DNA of 64,000 nt, from assembly GCA_958295665.1 (NCBI GenBank), contig OY282560.1, positions 54,002,333 through 54,066,332 of the forward strand. Direction: 5' to 3'. This document shows, one piece after another, positions 22,981-32,587 of this stretch; the first letter of the stretch is position 1, and each line of letters starts with the position of its first letter. The notes below the pieces were generated by a model. The model searched no databases. It saw nothing but the letters and a program-made list of their open reading frames with translations, and was not told the DNA's origin. Position numbers and translations under genes: made by a program. The DNA comes from Tipula vernalis (Eukaryota; Arthropoda; Insecta; Diptera; Tipulidae).

Positions 22981-23042
22981 CGTCCCTGCCCAAAAGCGGC
23001 TAGCACTACGACCTAAAAGATCTTTTGTGCTGTTGGGTACTG

Positions 23043-26000
23043 TTACTCCAGGAGCTTCTCCACCTCTCTAATAAAGGCGAGAATGCTGTTTATAGAGGCC
23101 AATTTACATTTCTCCGGGGTCAGATACCTCTCTTCAAAATGAATCCACCTCCGTGTGCACAGAGCAACACACTCACATAGTATGTGTTCTGCGGTTTCTG
23201 TCTCTTCCAAACAGAGTCGGCACTCCGTCTCTGTGGACAGGTTCATTTTGTTCAAATGATATCTCAGGTTACAGTGACCTGAGAGAAAACTCACAAGTTT
23301 CCTAATATTTCCTTTGCTGAAATTGATCGCCAAATTTTTGTGGTGAAATGGTCTGATCAAAGATTTGGCTTGTCTAAGGCCGGGAATACAGTTCCAATAA
23401 GTCAAGCACTGTATTTTTTCCCATTTACTGATTGTGTAGGTTGCAGAAGCCCACGGGATACCACAAAAAGGCTCAGGGCCAATGAGTGTAGTCGACGAGC
23501 CTGCCCGTGCAAGTTCGTCGGCTATCTCATTTCCAGTGATGCCCATGTGACCAGGCACCCACCACAACCTTACTTTGTTTTGACAAGAGAGAGATTGTAG
23601 CAGTTTATAACAACTTTGAACCGACTTGGAAACCAAGCAGTTAGAAGCCAATGCTTTCAGTGCTGCTTGGCTGTCAGACAAAATGTGGATGGATGCGCCT
23701 TTAAGACCTTTTGTCATAATAATAGAGGCGCAGATTTCGATGGCGTGAATTTCGGCTAGAAAAACACTGGGGTAAGTACCCAGTGATTTCGATATTTTGT
23801 GGTTGGGTCCAAAGACACCAATGCCGACTCCACTATCCATTTTTGATCCATCAGTGTACCAGACTAGGCTGTTAGGTTCTATCTGCGGTAACCCAGTATC
23901 CCAGTCTGTTCTATCGGGGATTGTTACCACGAAATTCCTGCCAAAGCAGAGTTCTTTCGGCATAACGTCCGGGACACTAAAGAACATATTCAGGTCTGGA
24001 AGTTCATTCAAAATGTCCAGGTGACCCATATGGTCATCATGACTGTATTGATTCGCGAGCTTCAATCTAGCTGCACAGGTAGCAGCTGATTTTTTGACGT
24101 GGATTTGAAGTGGAGTGAGCCCGATGAGAGCTTCCATTGCCGCCGTAGGGCAGGTGCGCATAGCACCTGTAATTCCGAGACATGCTAGTCTCTGTAATGA
24201 GGTCAGCTTGTTCATAATAACTTTTTGCTGTACCTTAGGCCACCAAACTATTGCCCCATATGTTACAATTGGCCTCACTATCATGATGTACATCCAGTAA
24301 ATCATTTTTGAGTTCAGGCCCCAGGTCCTGCCGAACATACGCCGGCAGGCCCACATGGCCCTGGCCGCGCGTTCGGTAGTTGAAGTAATATGAGAGTTCC
24401 AAGTTAGTTTCTTATCTAGGACAACACCCAGATATTTAACTTCATTGGAGTATCCGATATTTATATTATTAAGACTAATTGAACCAAGGTTCAAATTACG
24501 TCTTTTGGTGAAGGGCACCAGGACTGTTTTGCTAGGGTTAATCGAAAGGCCCTCCCCAGTGCACCAATTCGAAATAACAAGCAAAGCCTGTTGCATGCTG
24601 GCGGACATCGTACGTTCATGCCCTCCAGAGACTATGATAACCAAATCGTCCGCATAACCAATGGCATCGTACCCAAGTAGATGTAAATTATCAAGCAACT
24701 CGTCGATCACGAGTGACCACAGCAAAGGGGACAGGACACCGCCCTGCGGACACCCTCTTGCTGCCGTAATCGTGACTGACTCATTACCTAATTTAGATGT
24801 AATCTTCCTACTAACCAACATGGAACTAATCCAGTGGTTAGTCGGATCGTCAATACCTCTACGCTTGATTGCCCTAGCAATTGAGTCGTATCCAGTATTG
24901 TCAAAAGCTCCCTCAATATCCAGAAATGCACACAGAGCAAATTCTTTCGAGCGATAGGCTGCTTCAATCTTGGTGACAAGTAGATGCAGCGCACCCTCTG
25001 TGGATTTGCCTTTCCTATAGGCGAATTGATTTGGATTTAGAGGTCTGGTTGCCGTTAACCAGTCTCTGATATGAAGATCTATAAGTCGTTCCATGGTTTT
25101 AAGAATAAACGATGTAAGACTGATAGGTCGAAAGGACTTAGGAAGTTCACATGGCCGATTGCCAGGCTTTGGGATAAAAACCACGTTTACTTGACTCCAA
25201 GCCTGTGGTATGTGACCCCAATTGAAGCTAGTTCTAAACAAGGCCACCAGAGCAGGGGTAATCAAGTCCAGGCCCCTTTGAAGGAGGGCTGGGAAGATTC
25301 CATCCCCTCCTGGATCCTTGAAAGGCTGAAAAGAGTTAATGGCCCATTTGACTTTATCCGGAGTAAAAAGCTTACCGGATAAACTATTAACCCAACCCAT
25401 ATTTACACCCATGTGTGTACCAGATATGGAGTTAGTGATTGTATTTGTGTCGCAAACAGTGCAGCCCGGAAAGTGCACTTGAAGCAGGGTTTCGAGCGAC
25501 TCTTTGCGACCTGATGTATAACTACCATCGGATTTCAGAAGAAGCCCAATCCCGTTGGACTGATCTTTAGCTAGAACTTTATGGAGTCGAGCAGCTGTAG
25601 GTATATCCTCGATATTTCCACAGTTTTTCCTCCACGTGAGGCGTTTGGAACGCCTTAGTTCTGTGTTGTAACTGGTTAGGGCTTGCCTATATTCATTCCA
25701 CTCATTGGAATGCTTTGCCCTATTAAATAATTTCCTAACCTTCTTACGAAGTTTAGCCAGCTGTTCGTTCCACCATGGAACTTTGCGATTAACCACAACG
25801 GTACGCACCACACAGCTGCTTTCGTAGGAAGATTGGAGCACGTCATTAAGCAGACCAGCTGCGGTTTCTAGGTCACTAATTGAACTCAAAGATGTTGGCA
25901 GCATGTCTGCTTTGATAAATAAAATATCCCTATATGTTTTCCAATTTGTAAAACAAGGGATACGACGCTCTGTTGCCTGTATGATCACTCCCGGTATATC

Positions 26001-26669
26001 GAACCTGATGTGCATGTGGTCCGACAGAGAAGCTTCGCTTGAAACATGCCAGTTTGCAACAGAGTTGGAAATAAACTGACTTGACAAAGTGAGGTCCAAC
26101 ACCTCTCGCCGAGTCGAGTTTATGAAAGTGGGGTTCGAACCTTTATTTAAAATGTCTATGTGACTACTCATAAGATAATTTAAAAGGGACTCACCTCTGC
26201 CATTTGTATCACTGCTGCCCCAAATGATATGGTGTGCATTAGCATCGCAGCCTATGATGAAATGCTTGTTTTTTAGGTTGCAGTAATCCACCAGATCCTG
26301 TACAACTACAGGTGGAGCACTAACCGACTCACCAGGGAAGTACGCAGAGGCACATATTGTCTCCTGCATTCCCCTGCTAGTCGGAACCTCCAGGATTACT
26401 GCAACCAAATCCTTAGTGGTGAACTCTGGAATTGGAAGAACGTTAATATTAGATGAAACAAATATTGCTGCTCGGGGAACTTCCTCCCTTCGATCGTAAA
26501 TCAACTTACATGACTTGAGGTGGAGGCCTCTGATTTTTCCTCCATTAACCCAAGGTTCCTGGATAAGGCCAAGGGTTAAGTGTTGTTTCGCGAACCTGTT
26601 GCAAAAGGTATCCGAAGCTCCTTTTGCGTGATGCAGATTCGCTTGTAGTACCCTAATAGTACCAGCCAT
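23043..26669 (-). CDS. LOA-type ORF2: endonuclease, reverse transcriptase, RNase H
   Basis: Intact 1,208-residue protein from ATG 26669. It nicks target DNA and copies the element RNA at the nick (target-primed reverse transcription, in the nucleus). AP endonuclease: LQANLHHAKG at the start, LIQEPWV (Glu ~36), GCDANAHHIIWGS (~140) and LSDHMHIRFD (~218). RT: FIPKPGNRP, FLDIEGAFDN (~584), GCPQGGVLSPLLW and GYADDLVII (~670). RNase H: WYTDGSKMDSGVG (~937), FLAEIHAIE, LSDSQAAL (~996) and HMGITGNEIADELA (~1045); all four acidic positions are present. A C-terminal zinc motif CRLCLEETETAEHILCEC lies at ~1148. The start is 25 bases after the ORF1 stop. It looks functional. Confidence 0.95.
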   Translation of the reverse strand: MAGTIRVLQANLHHAKGASDTFCNRFAKQHLTLGLIQEPWVNGGKIRGLHLKSCKLIYDRREEVPRAAIFVSSNINVLPIPEFTTKDLVAVILEVPTSRGMQETICASAYFPGESVSAPPVVVQDLVDYCNLKNKHFIIGCDANAHHIIWGSSDTNGRGESLLNYLMSSHIDILNKGSNPTFINSTRREVLDLTLSSQFISNSVANWHVSSEASLSDHMHIRFDIPGVIIQATERRIPCFTNWKTYRDILFIKADMLPTSLSSISDLETAAGLLNDVLQSSYESSCVVRTVVVNRKVPWWNEQLAKLRKKVRKLFNRAKHSNEWNEYRQALTSYNTELRRSKRLTWRKNCGNIEDIPTAARLHKVLAKDQSNGIGLLLKSDGSYTSGRKESLETLLQVHFPGCTVCDTNTITNSISGTHMGVNMGWVNSLSGKLFTPDKVKWAINSFQPFKDPGGDGIFPALLQRGLDLITPALVALFRTSFNWGHIPQAWSQVNVVFIPKPGNRPCELPKSFRPISLTSFILKTMERLIDLHIRDWLTATRPLNPNQFAYRKGKSTEGALHLLVTKIEAAYRSKEFALCAFLDIEGAFDNTGYDSIARAIKRRGIDDPTNHWISSMLVSRKITSKLGNESVTITAARGCPQGGVLSPLLWSLVIDELLDNLHLLGYDAIGYADDLVIIVSGGHERTMSASMQQALLVISNWCTGEGLSINPSKTVLVPFTKRRNLNLGSISLNNINIGYSNEVKYLGVVLDKKLTWNSHITSTTERAARAMWACRRMFGRTWGLNSKMIYWMYIMIVRPIVTYGAIVWWPKVQQKVIMNKLTSLQRLACLGITGAMRTCPTAAMEALIGLTPLQIHVKKSAATCAARLKLANQYSHDDHMGHLDILNELPDLNMFFSVPDVMPKELCFGRNFVVTIPDRTDWDTGLPQIEPNSLVWYTDGSKMDSGVGIGVFGPNHKISKSLGTYPSVFLAEIHAIEICASIIMTKGLKGASIHILSDSQAALKALASNCLVSKSVQSCYKLLQSLSCQNKVRLWWVPGHMGITGNEIADELARAGSSTTLIGPEPFCGIPWASATYTISKWEKIQCLTYWNCIPGLRQAKSLIRPFHHKNLAINFSKGNIRKLVSFLSGHCNLRYHLNKMNLSTETECRLCLEETETAEHILCECVALCTRRWIHFEERYLTPEKCKLASINSILAFIREVEKLLE

Positions 26670-26694
26670 ACTGGATGATTAGGGTAAAGGAGCT

Positions 26695-28071
26695 CTACGC
26701 TCCTGGCTGCTTCCCAGCCGTCTGCTTTGCGGGATTTGGCCTGTTTCTGCCACTTTTCCCAGTAACACCCCGAGCGCCCATATGCTTAATTTTCGGGGTG
26801 AGTGCTGATTTACTCGATCCCACAGTAGGAGTTGCGGAGAGATCCGTTGATCGTGCTCCCGACGAAGAGGCAGCAGGAACAGAATGCTCAATAGCGCTGC
26901 TGTTCCTGGATGCCTCCTCGTCTGTGATTGTGCCTACTACTGGGGCTGGTAAAGTACCCTCCTTACTGGAGCTGACTCCAGTGGTTGGGTTGGTAGAGGG
27001 GGAATCCTTCTTGAGAAGGAGTTTTATCCTACCAAAGCGGTATGCGATGTTCCCGTTGGATTCGCGTAGTTTCTTCATGGAAGACTCGCCTATGGCCATA
27101 ACCAAATGGACGAGTACGCCAGTTGTCGTCCGTTGCAGTATCTTCCATGAGTTGGCCGCGAGACCATCGTTCTGCGCGGCCATGGTAGCGAGAATCTTCT
27201 CGCTAGTTAAGCTAAGGCTCTGTGGAAAGAACCCCCTAACGATGTTTGGCCGAGGAAAATCATCCTCTTCCACCAAAGTTATGTTCAGACCAATTTTTTC
27301 CCTTAGGCTTACAAAACTGTTCCTCATCCATTCCGCTGTGGAATGATCGGAACATAAAAAAAATAGCCAACCTGTTCTCCGGAAACAGCCAAGGAATTGC
27401 GGCTTGTGGTTTGAGCCTTGCATCCCAATAATGAGGTCAATGACACACTCCTGTATGTTTGCCATTTGCTCCATACTAAGAGGATTGCCACTGAGATCAC
27501 CTGGTACGATGCCCAGCTTAACACTGCCTGCTACCTGGCTGAAAGAGGGCTTTACCGGAGAAGGCCCTTCTTTTGCTTTTTTGGCAGGTGGTTTATTTGG
27601 TTCCGGAGCAACCTCGAAAGACCTCTCACGCTTACCACCAGACCTCTTGTCTAGGGTAGGAGCAACAGGCCCCGAGGATGCTTTCAGAGGGGTCGCGGAC
27701 TTAGCAGCAGCTAGAGCCTCTTCTCTAGTTTTGCCTTCCTTGAGCCCCTTTTTAAAACGCCTTCTTTCGAAGGAGTTGAGCTTAACCCATTTCCCGGCGT
27801 TGAGGGACATGTTCCCAATATCAACACCAATGGTTGAGGTGCCCGATAACTGTGAGATTACACTTATGTTGTCGTCACAGAAGGTGTCCGTAGTAGAAGA
27901 GGTGGACTGTTCCACCTTTTCCTTGGTCCGGACGTTAAGATAATCAAGAGTGGTGGCCCTTGTGGCATCTACCATTCCATCATAGCTTAGGAGACCCAAC
28001 TCAATAGCTGGTGAAGTTGATGCTTTTAAAGAGGCATCACCCTCTATGTTTTTTTTAAATTCGGTTTCCAT
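26695..28071 (-). CDS. LOA-type ORF1 protein (RNA-binding)
   Basis: The start ATG at 28071 is chosen because the motif actcgtggga lies directly in front of it, as it does in front of ORF1 in the two related LINEs of this window. The frame is open upstream to a GTG at 28110, which is not needed. The protein of ~458 residues has a Ser/Thr-rich start and a basic Lys/Arg segment (RRFKKGLKEGKTREEALAAA). A globular C-terminal half follows (GWLFFLCSDHSTAEWMRN, EEDDFPRPNIVRGFFP, NSWKILQRTTTGVLVHLVMA) that resembles the RRM-like core of ORF1 proteins. I see no CCHC knuckles. It would coat the element RNA. The stop TAG at 26695 lies 25 bases before ORF2. Confidence 0.88.
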   Translation of the reverse strand: METEFKKNIEGDASLKASTSPAIELGLLSYDGMVDATRATTLDYLNVRTKEKVEQSTSSTTDTFCDDNISVISQLSGTSTIGVDIGNMSLNAGKWVKLNSFERRRFKKGLKEGKTREEALAAAKSATPLKASSGPVAPTLDKRSGGKRERSFEVAPEPNKPPAKKAKEGPSPVKPSFSQVAGSVKLGIVPGDLSGNPLSMEQMANIQECVIDLIIGMQGSNHKPQFLGCFRRTGWLFFLCSDHSTAEWMRNSFVSLREKIGLNITLVEEDDFPRPNIVRGFFPQSLSLTSEKILATMAAQNDGLAANSWKILQRTTTGVLVHLVMAIGESSMKKLRESNGNIAYRFGRIKLLLKKDSPSTNPTTGVSSSKEGTLPAPVVGTITDEEASRNSSAIEHSVPAASSSGARSTDLSATPTVGSSKSALTPKIKHMGARGVTGKSGRNRPNPAKQTAGKQPGA

Positions 28072-28409
28072 ATGAATCCCACGAGTATCCGAGAAATGAA
28101 GGTCACCCACAGCAGAGATCGGTATACTGTGGGAAGGCTACTTTAAACCGGGGGTCGCCTGGTACCCGGAGTTCACATACTAAAGACTAAGCTCCCCCTT
28201 AGCCACGCAGCTCTCAGCGTATGTTGTCCCACCAAAGCTTGGGGCAATGGATTTACCGCCATTGCACGGTCGTGTAAGTTACTTGGCTACATTCTAGGAT
28301 GCATTGCCCGGTTGTCGCCACGAGGAGGCGTAACTACACTAGGAAGAAGTCTTATGAGAATCGCATATCCTAGAAAGCTTTGACTCCTAAAACTACTCCC
28401 CCAACAACC
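28072..28409 (-). promoter_or_regulatory. LOA LINE 5' UTR / internal promoter region
   Basis: About 340 bases between the 5' end (28409) and ORF1. It contains ctccgggtaccaggcgaccc, which matches ctctggataccaggcgccct in the 5' UTR of the second LOA element (~44936-44955). LINEs transcribe from an internal promoter in this part; the shared block is a candidate piece of it. Confidence 0.55.
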
Positions 28410-28421
28410 TATTATTATCCA

Positions 28422-30571
28422 TAGACAAAATGAAAGCCTACAGCGTGTTACTGAAACACACAGATCGTATGATGCTCTTCAGTATCCAATACTGTTTTCG
28501 CAAGAAGAAGATGGGTATCATTTCAACGTGATGCAATCTAACCCAACAACAAGTGCTGCGATGACGAAAAGGGTTGCCTGCATGAATTTTTATGCATATC
28601 GTATTATGATTAGAGCTCAACAATCAAACCACATCCTAAAGTGCCGTCAACTTTTTCACCAGTTCATTGTTGATATGTATGCTAAAATCGAAAGTGAACG
28701 ACCTCTTTTCATTCGCTTAAATCAGAAAAAACTTCGTTCCGAGGAATATATTCACTTGCATATTACCAGCTACGTATACGGGAAGTCCAAGGCACATGCA
28801 CGAATACGCTCAGGATGCCATGACGTATGCCCAAAGATTTGGACGTCCTGATTTATTCGATGAAGTCACGCAGTTTCAAATAGGACGTTACATCAGCGGT
28901 AATGAAGCTGTCTGGCGAATTCTGAGTTTTAATATTCACGAGCGTTATCCAACAGTTGTACATCTTAGTGTACACTTAGAAAATGGACAACGAGTTTACT
29001 TTACGGAAGAAAATCTGTTACAGAGAGCTGCGCAACCAACGAATACGACATTAACAGCCTTTTTTCAATTGTGCGGAACAGATTCATTCGTAAAAACGTT
29101 GCTGTATCATGAAGTTCCAAAATATTATACATGGAACACGTCGAAGAAGCAGTTTTTCAGAAGAAAGCAAGGCACAATTATTCGGGAGTACCCTGGAATA
29201 CGTGATTCTGATGCCTTGGGTCGAGTTTATAATGTTCATCCTAACAATACGGAGTGTTATTTTCTAAGAATGCTGCTTCATGAAGTAAGAGGACCAACGT
29301 CTTTTCAAGCACTGAGAACTGTAAATAGCGAAGTATGTCAAACCTGCAGAGAGGCATGTCTTAAACTGGGCTTACTTGAAAATGATGAACACTGGGATAG
29401 AACACTAACCGAAGCATATTTTATGTGTCATCCAGCACAAATACGCAAGCTCTTTGCAATCATATTAACAACATGCACACCTTCCGATCCTAAAGATCTT
29501 TGGGAAAAGCACAAAGAAAGCCTTAGTGAAGATATACTTTGGCAAGCACGTAGAACAAATCCCGATATGGAAATACAGTTTTCAGCAGACATATTTAATG
29601 AAGCACTTATATTACTCGAGGATGCATGCTTATACATTAATAACAAAGTCATTTCCCAACTTGGATTGCCAGCACCGACACGCCATGGAAACATTGTTCG
29701 TGATAGAGATCTATTACGAGAACAAAATTACGACGTTGGTCAGTTACAAGTTTTCGCTGAGACTCAAAAAAGTCTCTTAGTGGATGATCAAAGACAGGCA
29801 TACACTAAAGTGATGCAATACATAGCAAACGGTAACGGAGGAATTATTTTTCTTGATGCACCCGGAGGCACTGGAAAAACATTTCTTCTTAATTTGATAC
29901 TTGCTGAAGTAAGACAGCAGAATACAATCGGCCTCGCTGTTGCATCATCTGGAATTGCATCCACTTTACTCGATGGAGGACGCACAGCACATTCAACGTT
30001 TAAACTACCATTGAATTTGAATCAAGCGGATAATTTTTCTTGCAATATAACACGAAATTCGGGAATTGCCACGTTATTAAAAACATGTAAAATCATTATT
30101 TGGGATGAATGTACCATGGCACACAAAAAAGCATTTGAAGCGGTTGATCGTACTTTGCGCGATTTGCGACAAAATAACCGACCAATGGGAGGAGCTCTAA
30201 CACTACTAGCAGGTGATTTTCGTCATGTTTTGCCAGTCATTCCACGATCAACACCCGCTGATGAACTTAATGCCTGCCTGAAGGCGTCTCATCTTTGGAA
30301 ACACGTTACGAAAATCACACTATCTACAAAGATGTGTGTGAATTTACATCACGATGGTACAGCTAAAACTATTGCCAGGCAGCTTTTGGACATGGGTAAC
30401 GGGAAATTGCCAAATGACCCTGTAACATGTGAGATATCGTTCCCACCTAATTTTTGTCAAATGCTGCCATCAATACAGGACGTGGTAATGAAAGTACTCC
30501 CAAATCTGCCAAATAAATTCAAAAATCATTTATTGGCTGTGCGAACATGCACTCCTAGCTCCCAAAAATGA
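28422..30571 (+). pseudogene. Helitron N domain and helicase; Rep nuclease region deleted
   Basis: 28422-28760 carries the Helitron-like N domain (THRSYDALQYPILFSQEEDG, AAMTKRVACMNFYAYRIMIR, LFHQFIVDMYAKIESERPLF). A small deletion with frameshift near 28760 joins EEYIHL to LPATYTGSPRHMHEYAQDAM. At ~28858 GRPDLF runs straight into DEVTQFQIGRYISGNEAVWR: the segment between these blocks, which in the family holds the HUH nuclease and catalytic Tyr, is absent, and the frame is kept. The PIF1-like helicase follows: Walker A DAPGGTGKTFLL (29854), Walker B IIWDECTMAH (30092), LLAGDFRHVLPVIPR. The frame ends at 30571 after a frameshift near 30530. DNA unwinding might be encoded; nicking cannot be. 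Confidence 0.88.
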
Positions 30572-31145
30572 TGGCGTTAATAAATTAAATAATGAAATTC
30601 AATCGCAACTACCCGGGCCACTAATGAAATACAAATCTATCGACACGGTTACTGATGTGGATCAATCCGTCAATTATCCAATAGAGTTTCATAATTCATT
30701 GGAGCCACCTGGTATTTCACCACACATACTATTTTTAAAAGAGGGTTCACCAATAATACTGCCCCGAAATTTAGATCCACCAAAATTGTGCAACGGAACA
30801 CGGCTTTGTGTGAAGGAATTGATGCGGAATGTGATTGAAGCAACGATTTTTACCGGTAAAAGTAAAGGAGAAGATGTGCTAATTCCGCGCATTCCTATGA
30901 TTCCCACCGATGATTTACCATTTGAATTCAAGCGACTACAATTCCCATTACGCCTTGCTTTTGCAATGACAATCAACAAAGCCCAGGGGCAGTCATTGAA
31001 AATAGCTGGTGTTATTTTGGAAAATTCATGCTTTTCACATGGACAACTGTATGTTGCTTGCTCCAGAGTAGGAACGCCAAAAAATTTATTTATTTACACA
31101 CCAAATGGAAAAACCAAAAATATTGGTTATCAAAAGGCTTTATAA
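30540..31145 (+). pseudogene. Helitron helicase, C-terminal part
   Basis: Continues the helicase after the frameshift. It reads CEHALLAPKNDGVNKLNN, then the block LKEGSPIILPRNLDPPKLCN and GTRLCVKELM. The last helicase motifs follow: FPLRLAFAMTINKAQGQSLK (motif V/VI region) and GQLYVACSRVGTPKNLFIY. The stop TAA is at 31143-31145. These are the closing motifs of PIF1-type helicases in Helitrons. The C-terminus is otherwise complete. Confidence 0.88.
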
Positions 31146-31445
31146 TAAAAATTATTAACTAAAATATCTTTATATTTATTATTCATTTTGATCTGGTTGA
31201 AGTTTTGTAAAAATGGAGTATAATTATTTGGCAATTGGTAACAAATACCAAACCAAAATTAATTAACTATCCTCACAAACAGGATGTCCAATAATATCAT
31301 TACAAAAGCTCGCCTGAATGCATTGACGGAGGCACCCGTTACTGAATACAGCTACTTATAATTTTCTTTTCATATGTGATTGCAACTACAGCGATGTAAA
31401 GAGAGAATTCTTGCATAACAATCAAGGTATTTGAATTATATACCT

Positions 31446-31473
31446 CCCGTGCAACGCCGGGTAACTCAGCTAG
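31446..31473 (+). terminator. Helitron 3' terminus: hairpin plus CTAG
   Basis: CCCG (31446-31449) and CGGG (31458-31461) form a stem with an 8-base loop. Eight bases later the element ends with CTAG at 31470-31473, followed by T. This is the transposition terminator of Helitrons. Confidence 0.9.
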
Positions 31474-31999
31474 TATTTAATAAAAATACAATTACAAGTT
31501 TTACTCAGAAACCTCTGTGATTAATTTCTGTAATTTAAAAAAAACTTCTTGTGTTTTAGTTGTTATTCGATTTTAAAAACGTAATTTTGGATGAAACTCC
31601 AAAAAATTCGTAAACTGCTATTATATTCTATATTAAATATAAAATGCAACTTGAAAATAAAATCGACTGCTGCAATAAAAGTATAAGTTTTTGGAAGGTA
31701 AATTAGATGACTATCGAAAACTACTAAAAATTGGTTTATAGTTGCTTTGGACGTACCAACTGCTATAATGTAAGGTGCTTTTTTATCTGAATTGTTAAAT
31801 ATTTTTCATTTGTCAACCCCTCCTAAAATTTTAGTTGTATTAGTTAAATTATTATAAATCTTAATATAAATTGTTAGCAATAATTGATTGAAGTCTGAAA
31901 ATTTAGTAAACTGATGTTTCAGTAAAATTTGTTATGTATAGGAGGTTTAAATACATATTTTTCTTCAACTTCAATTAATTAAATAGTATATCATTAGAT
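31474..31999. other. A+T-rich sequence upstream of the zinc-finger transposase-like gene
   Basis: Before the Helitron arrived this was the immediate 5' flank of the ATG at 19733 (minus strand). No coding pattern seen. Confidence 0.45.
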
Positions 32000-32401
32000 T
32001 TAAAAATTATTACGCTTTTGAATATAATAAGCATTTCTATTGCCTGTTCGTCGGTCAATCTTAAAAGTTTCTTTTGTCCGTTCGCCGATAAGTGGAAGAA
32101 GCCGTATTAAATTGATAAAGGATAGTATTGTTCTATCATAATCTAAAAAAAAAGAGAGAAATAACAAATAATTAACAAATGTGGTATAAATATTGTAATA
32201 AATAAAATCTCAGTTAAAAAATAAAAAAAATTAGTTTGTGAAAAAAATATTTTAAAGAATGAAACATAATATACATACCAGTATCTCGATCAGCTTCTGT
32301 GTATAAAATATTTTTTCCCGAATTTTTCACACCTGTGAAAATCTACCTTGGTCTAGTAAATTTTGCGATTGATTGTAAATTAGAGAAAAATCGTATAACA
32401 C
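32000..32401 (-). CDS. Candidate two-exon coding segment, function unknown
   Basis: On the minus strand a strong acceptor (tttctctttttacag) ends at 32402. The exon 32401-32280 (approximately) follows and finishes at a donor tactg/gtatgt (32279/32278). A 136-base intron ends in ctctttttttttag, and exon 2 runs 32142-32000 to a TAA. The join is in frame and reads YTEADRDTDYDRTILSFINL across the junction, then RLLPLIGERTKETFKIDRR. The first exon carries a 1-2 base slip at gtgtg near 32330 separating LIYNQSQNLLDQGRFSQV from KNSGKNILYTEA. It lies ~0.5 kb upstream of the transposase-like ORF on the same strand if the Helitron is subtracted, so it may be a companion gene or upstream exons of the same transposon. 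Not recognised as a known domain. Confidence 0.4.
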
Positions 32402-32587
32402 CTGTAAAAAGAGAAACAAAATTATTTAATTATTTATATCTAACACACTAGCTTAAATAATGTTGAATTACCAAATCTGGTAACTGAATTACCAAGTCTG
32501 GGACCATAAGCTGAATATTGAACCCTGCGGTTCAAGGGCTCGTTGCACAGATGGGCATTTCTTTCTCCGCTACTCGTGGGACCAATC

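Larger units (their letters stand above)
22951..28409 (-). mobile_element. LOA-type non-LTR retrotransposon, full length, both ORFs intact
   Basis: 5.46 kb on the minus strand. The 3' end is a run of 30 T on the plus strand (22951-22980), that is a poly(A) tail. A perfect 12-bp duplication flanks it. ORF1 and ORF2 are free of stops and frameshifts and ~340 bp of 5' UTR is present. With its identical target copies and open frames it is the youngest element in the window. Clade assignment (Loa/Bilbo/Baggins group) rests on AP-endonuclease plus RT plus RNase H order and on recognisable motifs. It splits the Helitron N domain. Confidence 0.92.
19739..31473 (+). mobile_element. Helitron, 11.7 kb including a nested LINE (6.3 kb without it)
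   Basis: The 5' end TC (19739) follows an A and runs into tctatatacgag; the 3' end CTAG (31470-31473) precedes a T. This is the A/T insertion rule and end structure of Helitrons. A GC hairpin lies 8 bases before CTAG. Inside are 5' tandem repeats, an N-terminal Helitron ORF (22489), the Helitron-like N domain and a PIF1-type helicase (to 31145), all on the plus strand. A LOA-type LINE (22951-28409, minus) interrupts the N domain. The helicase ORF has frameshifts and the Rep nuclease region is deleted, so this copy could move only with help. Confidence 0.9.

Noticed and set aside
26675..27943. Plus-strand open frames of up to 223 codons opposite the LINE ORF1
   Set aside because: Antisense shadows of an intact ORF; no recognisable domain and no independent signals.
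28072..28110. GTG at 28110 as the ORF1 start of the intact LINE
   Set aside because: The ATG at 28071 directly follows the actcgtggga motif that precedes ORF1 ATG in both related LINEs.
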